DNA of 64,000 nt from Tetradesmus obliquus (lineage: Eukaryota; Chlorophyta; Chlorophyceae; Sphaeropleales; Scenedesmaceae): the NCBI GenBank assembly GCA_030272155.1, contig CP126200.1, positions 62,001 to 126,000 of the forward strand, read 5' to 3'. Below, in pieces: positions 25,201 to 34,710 of this stretch (positions within the stretch are counted from its first letter, which is position 1; each line of letters opens with the position of its first letter). The position numbers were made by a program, and so were the translations under genes. The notes below the pieces were generated by a model, which saw only the letters and a list, made by a program, of their open reading frames with translations, did no database searches and had not been told where the DNA came from.

Positions 25201-25539
25201 AGCAGGTTGTGTGATCATCAACACCGTCATGCACATGGCAGGCAGAGCTATGGTACATGGCAACGCAAAAGCAGTTGTTCCATGGCATGTGCCAGGCCAG
25301 ATGTGCATGTGGCTGACAAAGCAGCTCAAAGCGCCCTGACACTATGCCCGCCAGCTTTCCCTTTGCCCATGACACTTGCCAGCAAGCACCTTTCCCACAG
25401 CTCTCGCCGGTCTGCATGTGCACGGTACCATGGCTGCAGGCGGTGGCGTCCAGGTTAAGGCGTACACCATCACACAGCAAGCAGCACACGGTGGCCAGGC
25501 CTGCCCAGTCAGCCAGGGCACTATGCAAACACAGGCGTG
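18409..25539 (+). CDS. Secreted cysteine-rich protein with ephrin-receptor-like, tandem Cys-rich and TSP1 modules
   Basis: The N-terminus has a hydrophobic core (QLLLLLAVVLSVAW), indicating secretion. Exons: 18409-18874, 19294-19503, 19728-19821, 20222-20300, 20744-20801, 21257-21381, 21870-22014, 22432-22638, 22980-23138, 23275-23430, 23713-23868, 24016-24174, 24321-24479, 24637-24792, 25132-25182 and 25440-25539. All phases agree (about 826 residues). Early exons carry ACPVGSF and GSTSPDDC patterns like GCC2/GCC3 (ephrin-receptor-like) domains. Exon 8 resembles a sushi-like C/W module. Six successive 156-159-nt exons each encode a ~52-residue repeat (NCAAQAGSCR..GTCNPATGLC..GSCLGGTCTG). The last two exons encode WSACSQTCGGGVQVKAYTI..GGQACPV, a thrombospondin type-1 repeat. 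The 3' end is unresolved: the final donor is weak and the next sequence is coding on the other strand. A cell-wall or extracellular matrix role is inference. Confidence 0.75.
23480..23560 (+). pseudogene. Truncated relic of a Cys-rich repeat exon
   Basis: In the intron between two repeat exons, 23508-23548 encodes a piece ending in GSCLGGTCTG like the neighbouring exons, but the upstream part is missing and the expected GT donor is replaced by GA. It is flanked by intron sequence also found after the other units, so it is a degraded duplicate. Confidence 0.7.
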
Positions 25540-26605
25540 GTGCTCCTGCATGATGCGCTGCTGGGTGGTTTGGCACCCCGTATGGTTGTGCAGGGGGTAC
25601 CATGTATGGCCATGGGACTGAGGGGTAGGCTGTCTGGCTGGGCAGTTGATGTGGTTCTGCACCTGGTCCAATCTGAGGCCAGGGCATGTAGGCAGGTGCT
25701 GCTGCCATGGGGGCCACAGGCTGATTTGGTGGTATGTTTGAACCTGTGGACAGTCCTGCTGAGTGCTGAATGTGTTGCTGCTGTCCTTTATGCAGCTGCT
25801 GTTGTGGGGGTGGGGGTGGTGATGTCTGCATGGGAACTGTTTGTTGCTGCTGCTGTTTGTCATGCTCTGCTGCCCCTGTGCTGACTGGCCTGTGCCCCTC
25901 CTTGCTGCCACTGCTGCTCAGCAGGTAGAGCTGCTTTGCTGGGCCAGCAAGCGCCTGCAGAGTGCGCTGCTCTGCAGTGGGGCCGACAAGCCAGGCTTCA
26001 GTGGCCTTGTTGGTTGCTGCAGCGCAGCTACCAAACATGCCAAAGCGCCCGCTGGCCACAGTCACTGTGCACAGCTCAGACCCTGTACGCTGGTACAGCT
26101 GCTGTGCAAGCTCCTTGGTGGTACTGGGGAAGCGCTTGAGGCGCTTGTGCGTGCTGCTGCTGTAGAACGCTAGGCTGCCTGGCAGTGGCGCATCTTCAAC
26201 AACCAGCTGCACCTTGCGCAGCATGCCCGGCAGCACTTCCCCCAACGCTTTGATGGTCCCCTGGAACATGCCCTGGGTGAAGTGGGGGTCCTGGCCTTCA
26301 GCATACAGGCTTTGCGGCATCTCCAAAACTACCACCTGACCCATTGCAAGGCGCTGCAGCTCACCGCACCCCTGACACTGCCATTCCTCATCTTCAGGGA
26401 TGGTTGTAAGCCCAAAGCAGCCCAGGTGGAATCCCTGGCTGCAGCTGTCACATATCAGCAAGGTTTCTGGGCTGCTCTGCTCGCCACATGCCAGGCATGC
26501 TGTGTCAGGATGAATGGCGTCCCCCACAGCCTCTGAGTCGTCCATACTGGTCCTGCATGTGGCATTCAGCAACACATGGCAATGTTGTGATAGACAGTGC
26601 ACCAT
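25148..26605 (-). CDS. PHD-finger protein with Pro/Gln-rich tail
   Basis: Open for 485 codons on the minus strand. Residues ~36-80 form a C4HC3 PHD finger: CLACGEQ, LLICDSCSQGFHLGC and EWQCQGC give all eight ligands. PHD fingers usually read histone H3 tails. A further folded-looking part follows (VVVLEMPQSLYAEGQ..., LKRFPSTTKELAQQLYQRTG), then a low-complexity Gln/Pro tail (PPPPPQQQ). The second methionine (MDDSEAV, near 26548) is a plausible start. The last ~130 codons, below about 25540, lie antisense to the TSP1 exon of the neighbouring gene and may not be coding. PHD fingers occur in host chromatin proteins and also in ORF1 of CR1-type retrotransposons; the surrounding LINE-rich DNA and the upstream tandem repeats make the second possible, but no reverse transcriptase lies in this orientation nearby. 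Confidence 0.6.
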   Translation of the reverse strand: MVHCLSQHCHVLLNATCRTSMDDSEAVGDAIHPDTACLACGEQSSPETLLICDSCSQGFHLGCFGLTTIPEDEEWQCQGCGELQRLAMGQVVVLEMPQSLYAEGQDPHFTQGMFQGTIKALGEVLPGMLRKVQLVVEDAPLPGSLAFYSSSTHKRLKRFPSTTKELAQQLYQRTGSELCTVTVASGRFGMFGSCAAATNKATEAWLVGPTAEQRTLQALAGPAKQLYLLSSSGSKEGHRPVSTGAAEHDKQQQQQTVPMQTSPPPPPQQQLHKGQQQHIQHSAGLSTGSNIPPNQPVAPMAAAPAYMPWPQIGPGAEPHQLPSQTAYPSVPWPYMVPPAQPYGVPNHPAAHHAGAPRLCLHSALADWAGLATVCCLLCDGVRLNLDATACSHGTVHMQTGESCGKGACWQVSWAKGKLAGIVSGRFELLCQPHAHLAWHMPWNNCFCVAMYHSSACHVHDGVDDHTTCCVGSCSPQVCEHALQAP

Positions 26606-28039
26606 TCAGCAACTTTGTGGCGTGCATTGCATCGCTGTGGGCAAGATGATGCAGCCACTTTGCACTTTGTACGTGTATGTGCATGCGGTTACTGCATGGA
26701 TGCTTTGCACTTTTGTAGCTACTCAACAACAGCAATAGGATGTGCTTTGTTGCTGGCTTGGCTTCCACTGTGGCAGGCTGCCAGAGTCGATTTGCTGTTG
26801 TATGGTCCCAACGTTCTTTTGGTGCTATTTGCACTGCATCACTGTGCCATGTTGCATGACTCACATCAGTGCACACACTGCTGTGTGCTGCTGGTTGTGC
26901 ATGTATCGCTTGATGTTGCTTATCTGCAGCAAATGAGCGGTAACGAGGCAGCAAGCTAACTTTGGTGCCTACAGCAAGTGCTTTGGTGGGCACACTGTGC
27001 GTTCTGATGTTGGCTCGTCCGTGCAGCTCCAGTTGACATTAAATCGCTTTTTTGGTGTAATTGTTGCATGCAGGTGTTGGTGCAAACTTTCAGGGGTCAA
27101 GCCTCTGTGAATGGTATGTTACCAAGGTTTGTTGTTTATGGTGTGCTGCTGATTGCCAGGTCAGGGGCACACACTTTATAAAGCTGTGCACTTTGAGAGG
27201 AAACGTTTCCCTTGCTTGATCCCCCTACATGGCCAGCCTATGGTCTAAGCTGTGCACTTTTGAGAGGGGAAACGTTTCCCTTGCTTGACCCCCCTACATG
27301 GCCAACCTATGGTCTAAGCTGTGCACTTTTGAGAGGGGAAACGTTTCCCTTGCTTGACCCCCTTACATGACCAGCCTATGGTCTAAGCTGTGCACTTTTG
27401 AGAGGGGAAACGTTTCCCTTGCTTGACCCCCTTACATGACCAGCCTATGGTCTAAGCTGTGCACTTTTGAGAGGGGAAACGTTTCCCTTGCTTGACCCCC
27501 TTACAGGACCAGCCTATGGTCTAACATGTGCACTTTTGAGAGGGGAAACGTTTCCCTTGTTTGACCCCCCTACATGACAGGCGTATGGTCTAAGCTGTGC
27601 ACCTTGAGAGGGGAAACGATTCCCTTGCTTGGTTCCCTGCTCAGCCAATCTATGTATTGTTCTAAGTAATGTAGTTTGTGTACAGGTGCATGCTTTACCT
27701 TGTTGCACCTACATGGATCCGATACACAGTTTGGCATGGCTTGCATTTTCTCAGCAGAATTACACTTTTTGACGCAAGTTGCATTTTTCCAGTAGGTGTG
27801 CATTTTTGCACAAACACATCAGTTTATCATCCATTACACATGTGGTTACTGTGCATTTTGGGTTAATCGCGTGTTCAGACTTGTAGGACCATTGCTGCGC
27901 TTTGTGGAGAAGTGCGACTCGCTTAAAGGCGTCGGGAACACAACTTCAATATCAGTAATGCACTCGAAATATGTTTAAACGTATTTAAATGACAAGCAAC
28001 GTTCATATCAAATTGCCTCTAGGGTTCAGTCTGCAGTCT
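26606..28039. other. Non-coding region upstream of the PHD ORF
   Basis: No supported gene. It contains the 69-bp tandem array at about 27181-27655. The remainder is AT-richer than the gene space at the left. Confidence 0.5.
27181..27655. repeat. 69-bp tandem repeats, seven copies, each with a 14-bp palindrome
   Basis: Seven head-to-tail units with a period near 69 bp. Each has a segment around GTGCACTTTTGAGAGG followed by the perfect palindrome GGGAAACGTTTCCC and a conserved TTGCTTGACCC stretch. The first and last units are diverged (the last has GAAACGATTCCC). The array lies 0.6-1.0 kb upstream of the PHD ORF, in its promoter direction. Confidence 0.9.
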
Positions 28040-28296
28040 GTTTTGTGATAGGCATCATTGGGCAACCACTTGACCCACAACCCTCATCCGGATTCGGCCA
28101 GTGACTCTAGCGCACTGGCAAGCTGCACTCTGGCGAGCAACCCTTAATCCTGACTGCACGTACACCAGCCCTCCTCCGCTTAGCCAATGCACGGCATCCT
28201 TCTGCACCGTCAATTCCCTAAGCTCCTGGCGCTGGGCTCGAACCCACGACCTTCCTCCTCCTAATCCACTGCCCTCACCGCTGCGCTAGGTGGACG
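28040..28296 (-). repeat. tRNA-derived SINE-like sequence
   Basis: On the minus strand an A-box TAGCGCAGCGG (28288-28278) is followed by a B-box GTTCGAGCC (28243-28235) at tRNA-like spacing. The surrounding sequence does not fold as a functional tRNA: the anticodon and acceptor stems do not pair. This fits the Pol III head of a SINE. The downstream boundary is a guess. Confidence 0.55.
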
Positions 28297-28398
28297 AGGT
28301 TTAAGGCATCCCGGGCCACTCACATTTTGGAAGTTACACCCCCCAAGGGCGCTACATACATCGCAGGTCTGCGTAGTTGCCTGTGCACACCGTGTAAT

Positions 28399-29852
28399 TG
28401 TCTGTTCGTGAAGCTACCTCATTGCAGCTTGGTCCCCTGCGTGCTGAGCGCCAGGAGCGGCGCACTAGGTTTGTCAGTGTTGCGATCGGTGCGGGTGCCC
28501 CGCCCGCGGCGTTGACTCGTGGTTTGCAATGTGTGGCGGCCGCCCAGGGCGCACTATGGAAGATGCGCTGGGATAATGCGTACAAGGAGACGTATTGGCG
28601 GCTGATCATGGATGGCTTGCCTACGTCGCAGCGCACGCACCAGCAGCATGATACATGCATGTGTAGCGCTGCGTGCCCTGGTCTGGTGCACCATTTTTGG
28701 GAGTGCCCAGTTGCGGTAGCGGTGATTGACAGCCTGCTGTCTGCGTTGCCTGCAACATGGTGTACGCGGGCTGCAGGCCGCCCGCCGCTTGCTATGCGGC
28801 ATGTCTGGTTGATGCAGCGGCCTCCCGGCCCTAAGCGGCTCCACCAGGGTGTTTGGGGGGTTATTTGTTTAGCTGCTCTGAATGCCATGGATGTTGGCCG
28901 ACGGCAGGCTAACACGCTGCACATTCCGCCGCCCGCGCCTGCTGCGCCGCGGCCGTCTACGCCGCCGCCGCAATGGCAGGTACCTATTACAGATGTGTTT
29001 CAGCCTGCAGCTCTCACTGCTGCGCAGCAACAGCATAACCAGCTGGTTGAGCAGCGTAGGCAGCAGCAGCTGCTGCAACAACAACAACAGCGACAGCAAC
29101 TAATAGCGCAGGTGTTACAGGAGGCGAAGCAGCAGGCGGTTTTGCGGTTTTGGGAATTGCTTGCTGATTTTGTGGCAATGGAGGCTGCGCCGGCTCATTG
29201 GCGTGTTGCGGTGCCTGGAGATCACCCGTTCTTGCGATCTGATCCAGCACAGCTGCGTATTGTACTGGCGCCCCGCTCTGGTTGACCTTCCTGCTTTTAC
29301 ATGATGTGCTGTCAGTAGTTGTCCAATCTCCACTTTCTGGCAAGGCCATGTTGCATGTCGTGTGTCACTGTGCTTGATTTTCCAGCTCTGTGTGTCGCAT
29401 TGCGTGCTTCTGTGCTTGTCAGCCATGAGGATTGCAGAAGCAGTAGCACCTTAGTTTGCATGTCACGTGCAGTGTCTCCTGTCGGTCCCGCGTGCTCCTG
29501 CTTGCTGCAGTCTGGTGTGTACATCAGTGCCTTGGTGCAATCATGCCAAACACCTATGGTAAGCAGCACCATTGTGCATCCCGCTTGCTGTTTGGACCAT
29601 GCCTGCCTTCCCTTGTGCGTTTTGTGCCCTGTGCTTTGAGCACCCTGCTGCTTTTCGTGCTGCACTTCGCACATGCTGCACTGCATGTACTTGTTGGTTT
29701 ATGGGGAGGTAGGGGCTGCAAGATGCCTCTGGAGTTTATCTTGGTTACATCTTGTGGCTTGCTATCGGGTTCTCATGATATGTGAGCTGAAAGAGGGGCA
29801 AGTGACTCGCTCTAGGGCGATAGCTTGCTCACCCCTGTAACAGACCTCTCTC
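28399..29852 (+). mobile_element. LINE A, 5'-truncated L1-type retrotransposon
   Basis: A 1.45-kb 3' fragment bounded by a 9-bp direct repeat CCGTGTAAT (28390-28398 and 29853-29861), a good target-site duplication. It contains the C-terminal coding part and a 3' UTR ending near CCTGTAACAGACCTCTC. A second copy of its last 1.03 kb sits at 38.46-39.49 kb, and a short piece near 63.76 kb. Confidence 0.8.
28428..29285 (+). pseudogene. LINE A ORF2 C-terminal fragment
   Basis: The frame is open to TGA at 29283-29285. It has the zinc-knuckle-like block CMCSAACPGLVHHFWECPVA also found (as CAACSAAGPGVEHHFWTCP) near the end of LINE B, a proline-rich stretch, and a long Gln-rich coiled segment (QQQLLQQQQQRQQLIAQVLQ). 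The reverse transcriptase and endonuclease are missing, so it cannot be autonomous. Confidence 0.75.
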
Positions 29853-29908
29853 CCGTGTAATCCCTCTTCTCAAACCCCCCAAGGGCGCTACATACATCGC
29901 AGGTCCGC

Positions 29909-32900
29909 GCGCCCCTGGCACTGGGCACCTAGTGCGAGATGGTGTCAGCCTGTCGCGTATCATCGGCCAGCGCTATGCCGCGCTCACTGTGGCGCCACAG
30001 GTGCAGCAGGCAGAACGGCAGGCTGTCCTGCAGGCGGTAGCGCAGTACTCCCAGCGCCTTGATGCTGCAGCAGCTGGCAGGCTTGGGGCAGCGGCGGTGG
30101 CAGTTGAGGAAGTCAGTGTCGCCATCTCCCGCACCGCCCCGGGCAAGTCGCCGGGCCTGGATGGGGTGCCTGGAGAGTTCTATAGGTACTATAAGCAGCA
30201 GATGGCGCCGTTGCTAGCAGCGCTATACTCAGCAATTGGCGCGGTTCAGCGCGTCCCGGCCGGTTTTCTGGATGGAGTCATACTGCCTGTCCTGAAGCCA
30301 GGTGGTGAGGTAGCAGATCCTGCTGCTTATCGTCCAATCCAGCTGCTCAACTATGATTACCGCATCTTAGCTAAGCTACTTGCTAACCGGCTGCTGGCAG
30401 AGGCAGGCGATGTTATACACCCTGCGCAGTCCGCATTTTTGCAGCATCGGCATATTGGCGATAGCATCAGGCTGCTGCAAATGCTACCTGCTCTACTGCA
30501 TGAGCAGCGGCAGATGGCGGTAGTTGTTTTCACTGATTTTGCGAAAGCCTACGATACTGTGGATCGCTCATTGCTGTATGATGTGGCCCAAGCACTGGGT
30601 GTAGGGCAGGGTTTTGTCAGCTGGATGCAAGCTCTGCTGACGGAGACATACACATGTGCCACAGCAAATGGTTTTTGCAGCCCCTTCTACAAGTGTGAGG
30701 CTGGGGTGCGTCAGGGCTGCCCCCTTGCACCTCTGCTGTATTTGTTCGTTGGACAGGCGTTGTTGTGCTTCCTGAAGCAGCGCGGCATTGGTATTGTTGC
30801 AGCTAGTCAGCAGCTTGTAGCAGCACAGTATGCGGATGATGCCGAGGTGTTTCTGCTGTCGATTGCGAATGTCCCCACGTTCCTTGGCTGCATGGAGGAT
30901 TTTGCGGAAGCGTCAGGGCAGCGGTTGAACCCGTCCAAGTCGCGTTTGCTGCATGTTGGGCGGCAGCCAGCAGCGGCAGCTGCGCCGGGTGGGGCAGCGC
31001 AGAATGTGGGCGGCATGCAGGTTGTGCAGCGCGCCAAATCCCTGGGAGTGTTTTTTGGTGAGCGTGGCAATAGCAGCGTGGATTGGGAGGGCAGGCTGGA
31101 GACAGTGCATCGCCGCATGCAAAATATCAGTCGCATCTCCAAGCTGTCTGCGTTTGGCAGGGCGTTCGCTGCTAATGCATATGCTCTGTCCACCATCCTA
31201 TATGCAGCGCAGTTTGCCGGGCAGTTGCCAGCTAATGTGTCAGAACAGCTCAGCAGGTGGGCGGCAGCGCTTGTTGATGCTGGCTTGGGGCCTGAGGATG
31301 ATCTTAGGCGTGCCCCTGGCATCCCTGGGGACTGTATGGCTGCACATCCTAGGTGTGGTGGGTTTGGCCTTCTGCCCGTTCATCATCATTTGTTGTCTTG
31401 CTGGGCTTGTGAAGCAATTCCCTTCCTGCAGGGTGGTGCTGCACCGTGGGTGACAGTGGGACGGGAGTTGTGGACACAGTGGGGTAGCGCTGTGGATTGT
31501 TTCACACGCGCTGCTGCTGGGAGCCCTTGGGGCCTTGCATTGTGTGCCCGTCGTCATATCTTCCCTGCGACTCCTGCGGATGCCTGCTTGCCATCGCCTT
31601 TGCGTGTTTTGGCGATGGGTTTGCGTGCCCTGCCGCCGTTGCGTCATGTGGGCAACCAGCCTTTGGACGTGGATGGCTTGTGCTGGGAGGCTCCGCTGTG
31701 GGCCAATCCTCTGTTTACAGTGGTACAGTCATGGCAATGGTTTGATCAGCAGCGTCAGGTGGAGGTGGGCTTGGAACAGGTGGTGCCGTGTGGCCTGCTG
31801 GAGCTCCCTAAGCTACAGTGTTTGGGTCAGGCAGTGTTGCTGTTGTCAGAACTTGAACGTGTCTGTGCCTTGCCAGGGCTTTCTGCTCAGCGCTCCACTT
31901 ATGAGCGCGAGATATGGGGCCCGTGGCTGCGCAGTAGACCGCAGTATGGTGATCGGCAGCAGGCTCGGCAGCATGTGCAGCATTTGCTGTCGTTTGTGCC
32001 GTCTGTGTGGCATACTGCAGCACGCGCGCACCTGGCGGCTGCCCAAGCTGCCGGTACGAGCGTTGCACAATTATCCTCTGTTTCTCTTGTGGACATTTTG
32101 ATTGCGCGCGAACAGTTGTGTGCTGATTTCGGTTGGCAGCGGCCAGGGGCAGACGGTTTTATACGTTTGGCTGATCTGCAGGTTGCTGAGGCCACGAAGC
32201 TACAACGTCTTGCTGCGCTTGATGCCATTGCGCCCCGCCATGCTGCCTTTGTTACTCGGGTTAGAGCCCTGGATGCCCTGCCGATGGCAGTCAGCCTGCC
32301 TGCCGTGCAGTCGGTGTTGTCTCGTTGGTGGCAGGTGCGGGTGGCTAACATGTACAAGGAAGCGGCGTGGCGCTTGGCTTTGGATGCATTCCCTACTGCT
32401 CAACGTATGCAGACTACTGCTGCGTGTGCAGCATGTTCTGCTGCAGGGCCTGGGGTGGAGCATCATTTTTGGACATGTCCTGTTGCTGTGGCGGTGCGGC
32501 GTGAGGTGGAAAGTCAACTAAGGGCGTTCAACATGTTGCCGGCAGGTGCTGTACTGCCGTGCCGAGCTATATGGTTGGCGTGCCCCCCTCATAGCGCTGT
32601 ACATCGGTTGGTGTGGGACATGGTCTGTCTTGCAGCAGTGCATGCTTTTGAGAAAGGCCGCAGGGCAGCGTGGGCTGTGTCAAGTGACCTTGGGGTACCC
32701 CAGCTGGTGGAGCAAGTGGTTGTGAGAGCAGCAGTAGGTGCTTTTTGGGATGCACTTGCGGACTTTGCTGCTACGGCTAGGGTGCCGTCACGGTATAGAA
32801 ATCGGCTGCTCACACAACAGCCTTTTATTGCCTGGCATACTGTGTTGCGTGGCAATGGTTTGTGTGTGGTGCGGCGGTGATGGCCTTCTTCTCACTGTGT

Positions 32901-33330
32901 GTACGTGCTTTCTCTGTGAGCTTCTGACATGCCAGAGCTAGCCGTCTTGCTTTGCAGGAGCTGTGAGTTGCCATATCGCTGCTGCAACATGTAGTTGTGC
33001 GGCCCTTGCAGCAGCTGGCTTGTCCTCTGCTCTCTCTCCCCAGTTTGTCGCCTCAGACCACCGCCTGCCAGGCTGTGTTGCTGCTGGTGGGTGTTGTTCT
33101 GTGGGTTCAGCCCGCCCGCTGCACTGCATAAAGTGCAGCTTGCTGTCACCGACACTGTTTACACTAGTCCTGCCTTTGTTTAGCATCAACACTGCGTGTG
33201 CTGTGACTGACGGCTTTGCCTGCAAGGCCATATGTCAAGTTACACACACAGAGAGACTTTCTGGGGTGAGTCTCCTTGAGTGACAGCCTGTTTTGCTGAG
33301 TCATCTGCGACGTTCCAGATTTTCGGGTGT
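29909..33330 (+). mobile_element. LINE B, L1-type retrotransposon with intact RT, 5'-truncated
   Basis: Starts abruptly after a 36-bp sequence (29872-29908) that also precedes LINE A (28337-28372), and ends before a 26-bp sequence (about 33341-33366) shared with the LINE A left flank. It holds the RT ORF and about 450 bp of 3' UTR. No apurinic endonuclease is present. The exact ends are approximate. Confidence 0.65.
29932..32880 (+). CDS. LINE reverse transcriptase ORF (982 codons)
   Basis: Non-LTR reverse transcriptase. The RT domain lies roughly at residues 60-350: APGKSPGLDGVPGEF, YRPIQLLNYDYRILAKLLANR, the catalytic motif A FTDFAKAYD (near residue 200), VRQGCPLAPLLY, and the catalytic YADD at 30829-30840. 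The C-terminal half is the less conserved thumb/linker region and ends with the CCHC-like block CAACSAAGPGVEHHFWTCP near residue 845. The endonuclease domain that L1-type elements carry at the N-terminus is absent, consistent with 5' truncation, so the annotated start is only the first in-frame position. The ORF is otherwise undamaged, which implies a young insertion. Confidence 0.9.
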   Translation: MRDGVSLSRIIGQRYAALTVAPQVQQAERQAVLQAVAQYSQRLDAAAAGRLGAAAVAVEEVSVAISRTAPGKSPGLDGVPGEFYRYYKQQMAPLLAALYSAIGAVQRVPAGFLDGVILPVLKPGGEVADPAAYRPIQLLNYDYRILAKLLANRLLAEAGDVIHPAQSAFLQHRHIGDSIRLLQMLPALLHEQRQMAVVVFTDFAKAYDTVDRSLLYDVAQALGVGQGFVSWMQALLTETYTCATANGFCSPFYKCEAGVRQGCPLAPLLYLFVGQALLCFLKQRGIGIVAASQQLVAAQYADDAEVFLLSIANVPTFLGCMEDFAEASGQRLNPSKSRLLHVGRQPAAAAAPGGAAQNVGGMQVVQRAKSLGVFFGERGNSSVDWEGRLETVHRRMQNISRISKLSAFGRAFAANAYALSTILYAAQFAGQLPANVSEQLSRWAAALVDAGLGPEDDLRRAPGIPGDCMAAHPRCGGFGLLPVHHHLLSCWACEAIPFLQGGAAPWVTVGRELWTQWGSAVDCFTRAAAGSPWGLALCARRHIFPATPADACLPSPLRVLAMGLRALPPLRHVGNQPLDVDGLCWEAPLWANPLFTVVQSWQWFDQQRQVEVGLEQVVPCGLLELPKLQCLGQAVLLLSELERVCALPGLSAQRSTYEREIWGPWLRSRPQYGDRQQARQHVQHLLSFVPSVWHTAARAHLAAAQAAGTSVAQLSSVSLVDILIAREQLCADFGWQRPGADGFIRLADLQVAEATKLQRLAALDAIAPRHAAFVTRVRALDALPMAVSLPAVQSVLSRWWQVRVANMYKEAAWRLALDAFPTAQRMQTTAACAACSAAGPGVEHHFWTCPVAVAVRREVESQLRAFNMLPAGAVLPCRAIWLACPPHSAVHRLVWDMVCLAAVHAFEKGRRAAWAVSSDLGVPQLVEQVVVRAAVGAFWDALADFAATARVPSRYRNRLLTQQPFIAWHTVLRGNGLCVVRR

Positions 33331-33485
33331 TCGTTGCAACGTAGTTGCCTGTGCACACCGTGTAACCCCTCTTCTCTCTCACACCAGTAACTTCGCCCGT
33401 TTGGGGAGCCAATGACAGGCTCATTGGGCGGCAAAGCAACCAAGCGGACCAGAGAACACAAGAAGCAAAAAGAAAACCTCAAGCA

Positions 33486-33760
33486 CTACCAGAGCTCATC
33501 TTGGTAGTCATCATACATCAGATCGCAAAGCGGCTCCTGATGTCGCAAGTCGATCAAATGAACTAGTCTAGCAACTGCAGCTTGATCAGAGTGATTCATC
33601 AAGCGCAACATACAGGCCGGGTCACTGGGACCCCCAGTGCCCCGATACAGTCTGCGAAAGCGCTCACGCAGATCATAATACCAATAGCACTCAAACATAA
33701 CATGCTTTTCATCCTCAACATGCCTGCCTGCACAACTGGGGCATAATGTGTGTTGAGTGT
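33486..33760 (-). pseudogene. LINE ORF C-terminal fragment
   Basis: Minus-strand reading with CPSCAGRHVEDEKHVMFEC followed by YWYYDLRERFRRLY, the Cys/His pattern and following helix typical of the C-terminus of algal LINE proteins. It ends at a stop at 33486. No RT part is adjacent. Confidence 0.65.
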
Positions 33761-33880
33761 TACAATGTTACATACATAAACAATCAATGTGTGTTGAGTG
33801 TTACAATGCTACATACATGTTACAATGTTACATAACACTCAATGTCTGTTGAGTGTTACATGTTACATACATGCAACTGT
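33748..33880. repeat. AT-rich short interspersed motif cluster
   Basis: Several partly overlapping copies of TGTTGAGTGTTACAATG and of GTTACATACAT, also in inverted form (ATAACACTCAATG). They may derive from the LINE fragment's 5' side. Confidence 0.6.
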
Positions 33881-34710
33881 TGCATCAATAGTCAACCCTG
33901 AGGTGGACACGTGGCACACGTTTGGCGCCATTCGCTATGTCAGCTCCAAGCACGACGCAAACGTACGAAGAAAACATACTGATATCCCTAAGCAAAGTTT
34001 CAAACGTATGACAACTGCGAACAGCGAGCAAACCCACAAACTCTCGGCGGGCTACCTACTCGCAGCGTAGGTGGGGTCCCGCTCTTACTGGGAGCCGCTC
34101 AGACGCAGTTCAGTCATTGTGATATCGTTAAAGGGACGCCGTTGACAAGCGTTGCTTGATATTGCTATCCCCCAGGCTGACCACAGTAGCATACACTAGC
34201 ATCCACTAGCAGTGCTACCTTGCACTGCTGTCCTCTTTCAAGCACACGCCAACACAAAGGATGCAAAGGGCAAGGCTTGTGTTACAGTCACAGGGGCCTG
34301 CATTGGATGCTTTAACTGGGCAGGGTGTTGCCAGAGAATTTCCCGCATGTCCTGCCACAGCTCACTGCACAGCCAGCTACTGTGAAGATACATCATGCAT
34401 AGACACCACATCCACCACACCGCTCAAACTCCTGTCTCAGCTGCACAGAGCCCAGCTTGCACCTCCTGCAGCCACTCAGTCTCTACTGCAGCCAGCGTCT
34501 CCAGCGCCGCGCTGCTGCTCTCAAGAGGGCTGCAACACATGCAGGATGCTGCTGATCTTGTCACTGCAAAGCACACTCGAAGAATTTTTGAGAGAGAGTA
34601 GTTACATGTGGGTCCAGTCACCATCTTGGATTTTGAAATATCTCAGCAACTACAACCAGAAGGGCAAAAACCTAGAGAATGTAGCCAACCTCACTGCAAG
34701 GCTTACTCAC

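Noticed and set aside
27181-27655. CRISPR array
   Set aside because: The whole 69-bp unit is conserved without variable spacers, and the DNA is eukaryotic.
28225-28296. Functional tRNA gene
   Set aside because: The boxes fit but the acceptor and anticodon stems do not pair.
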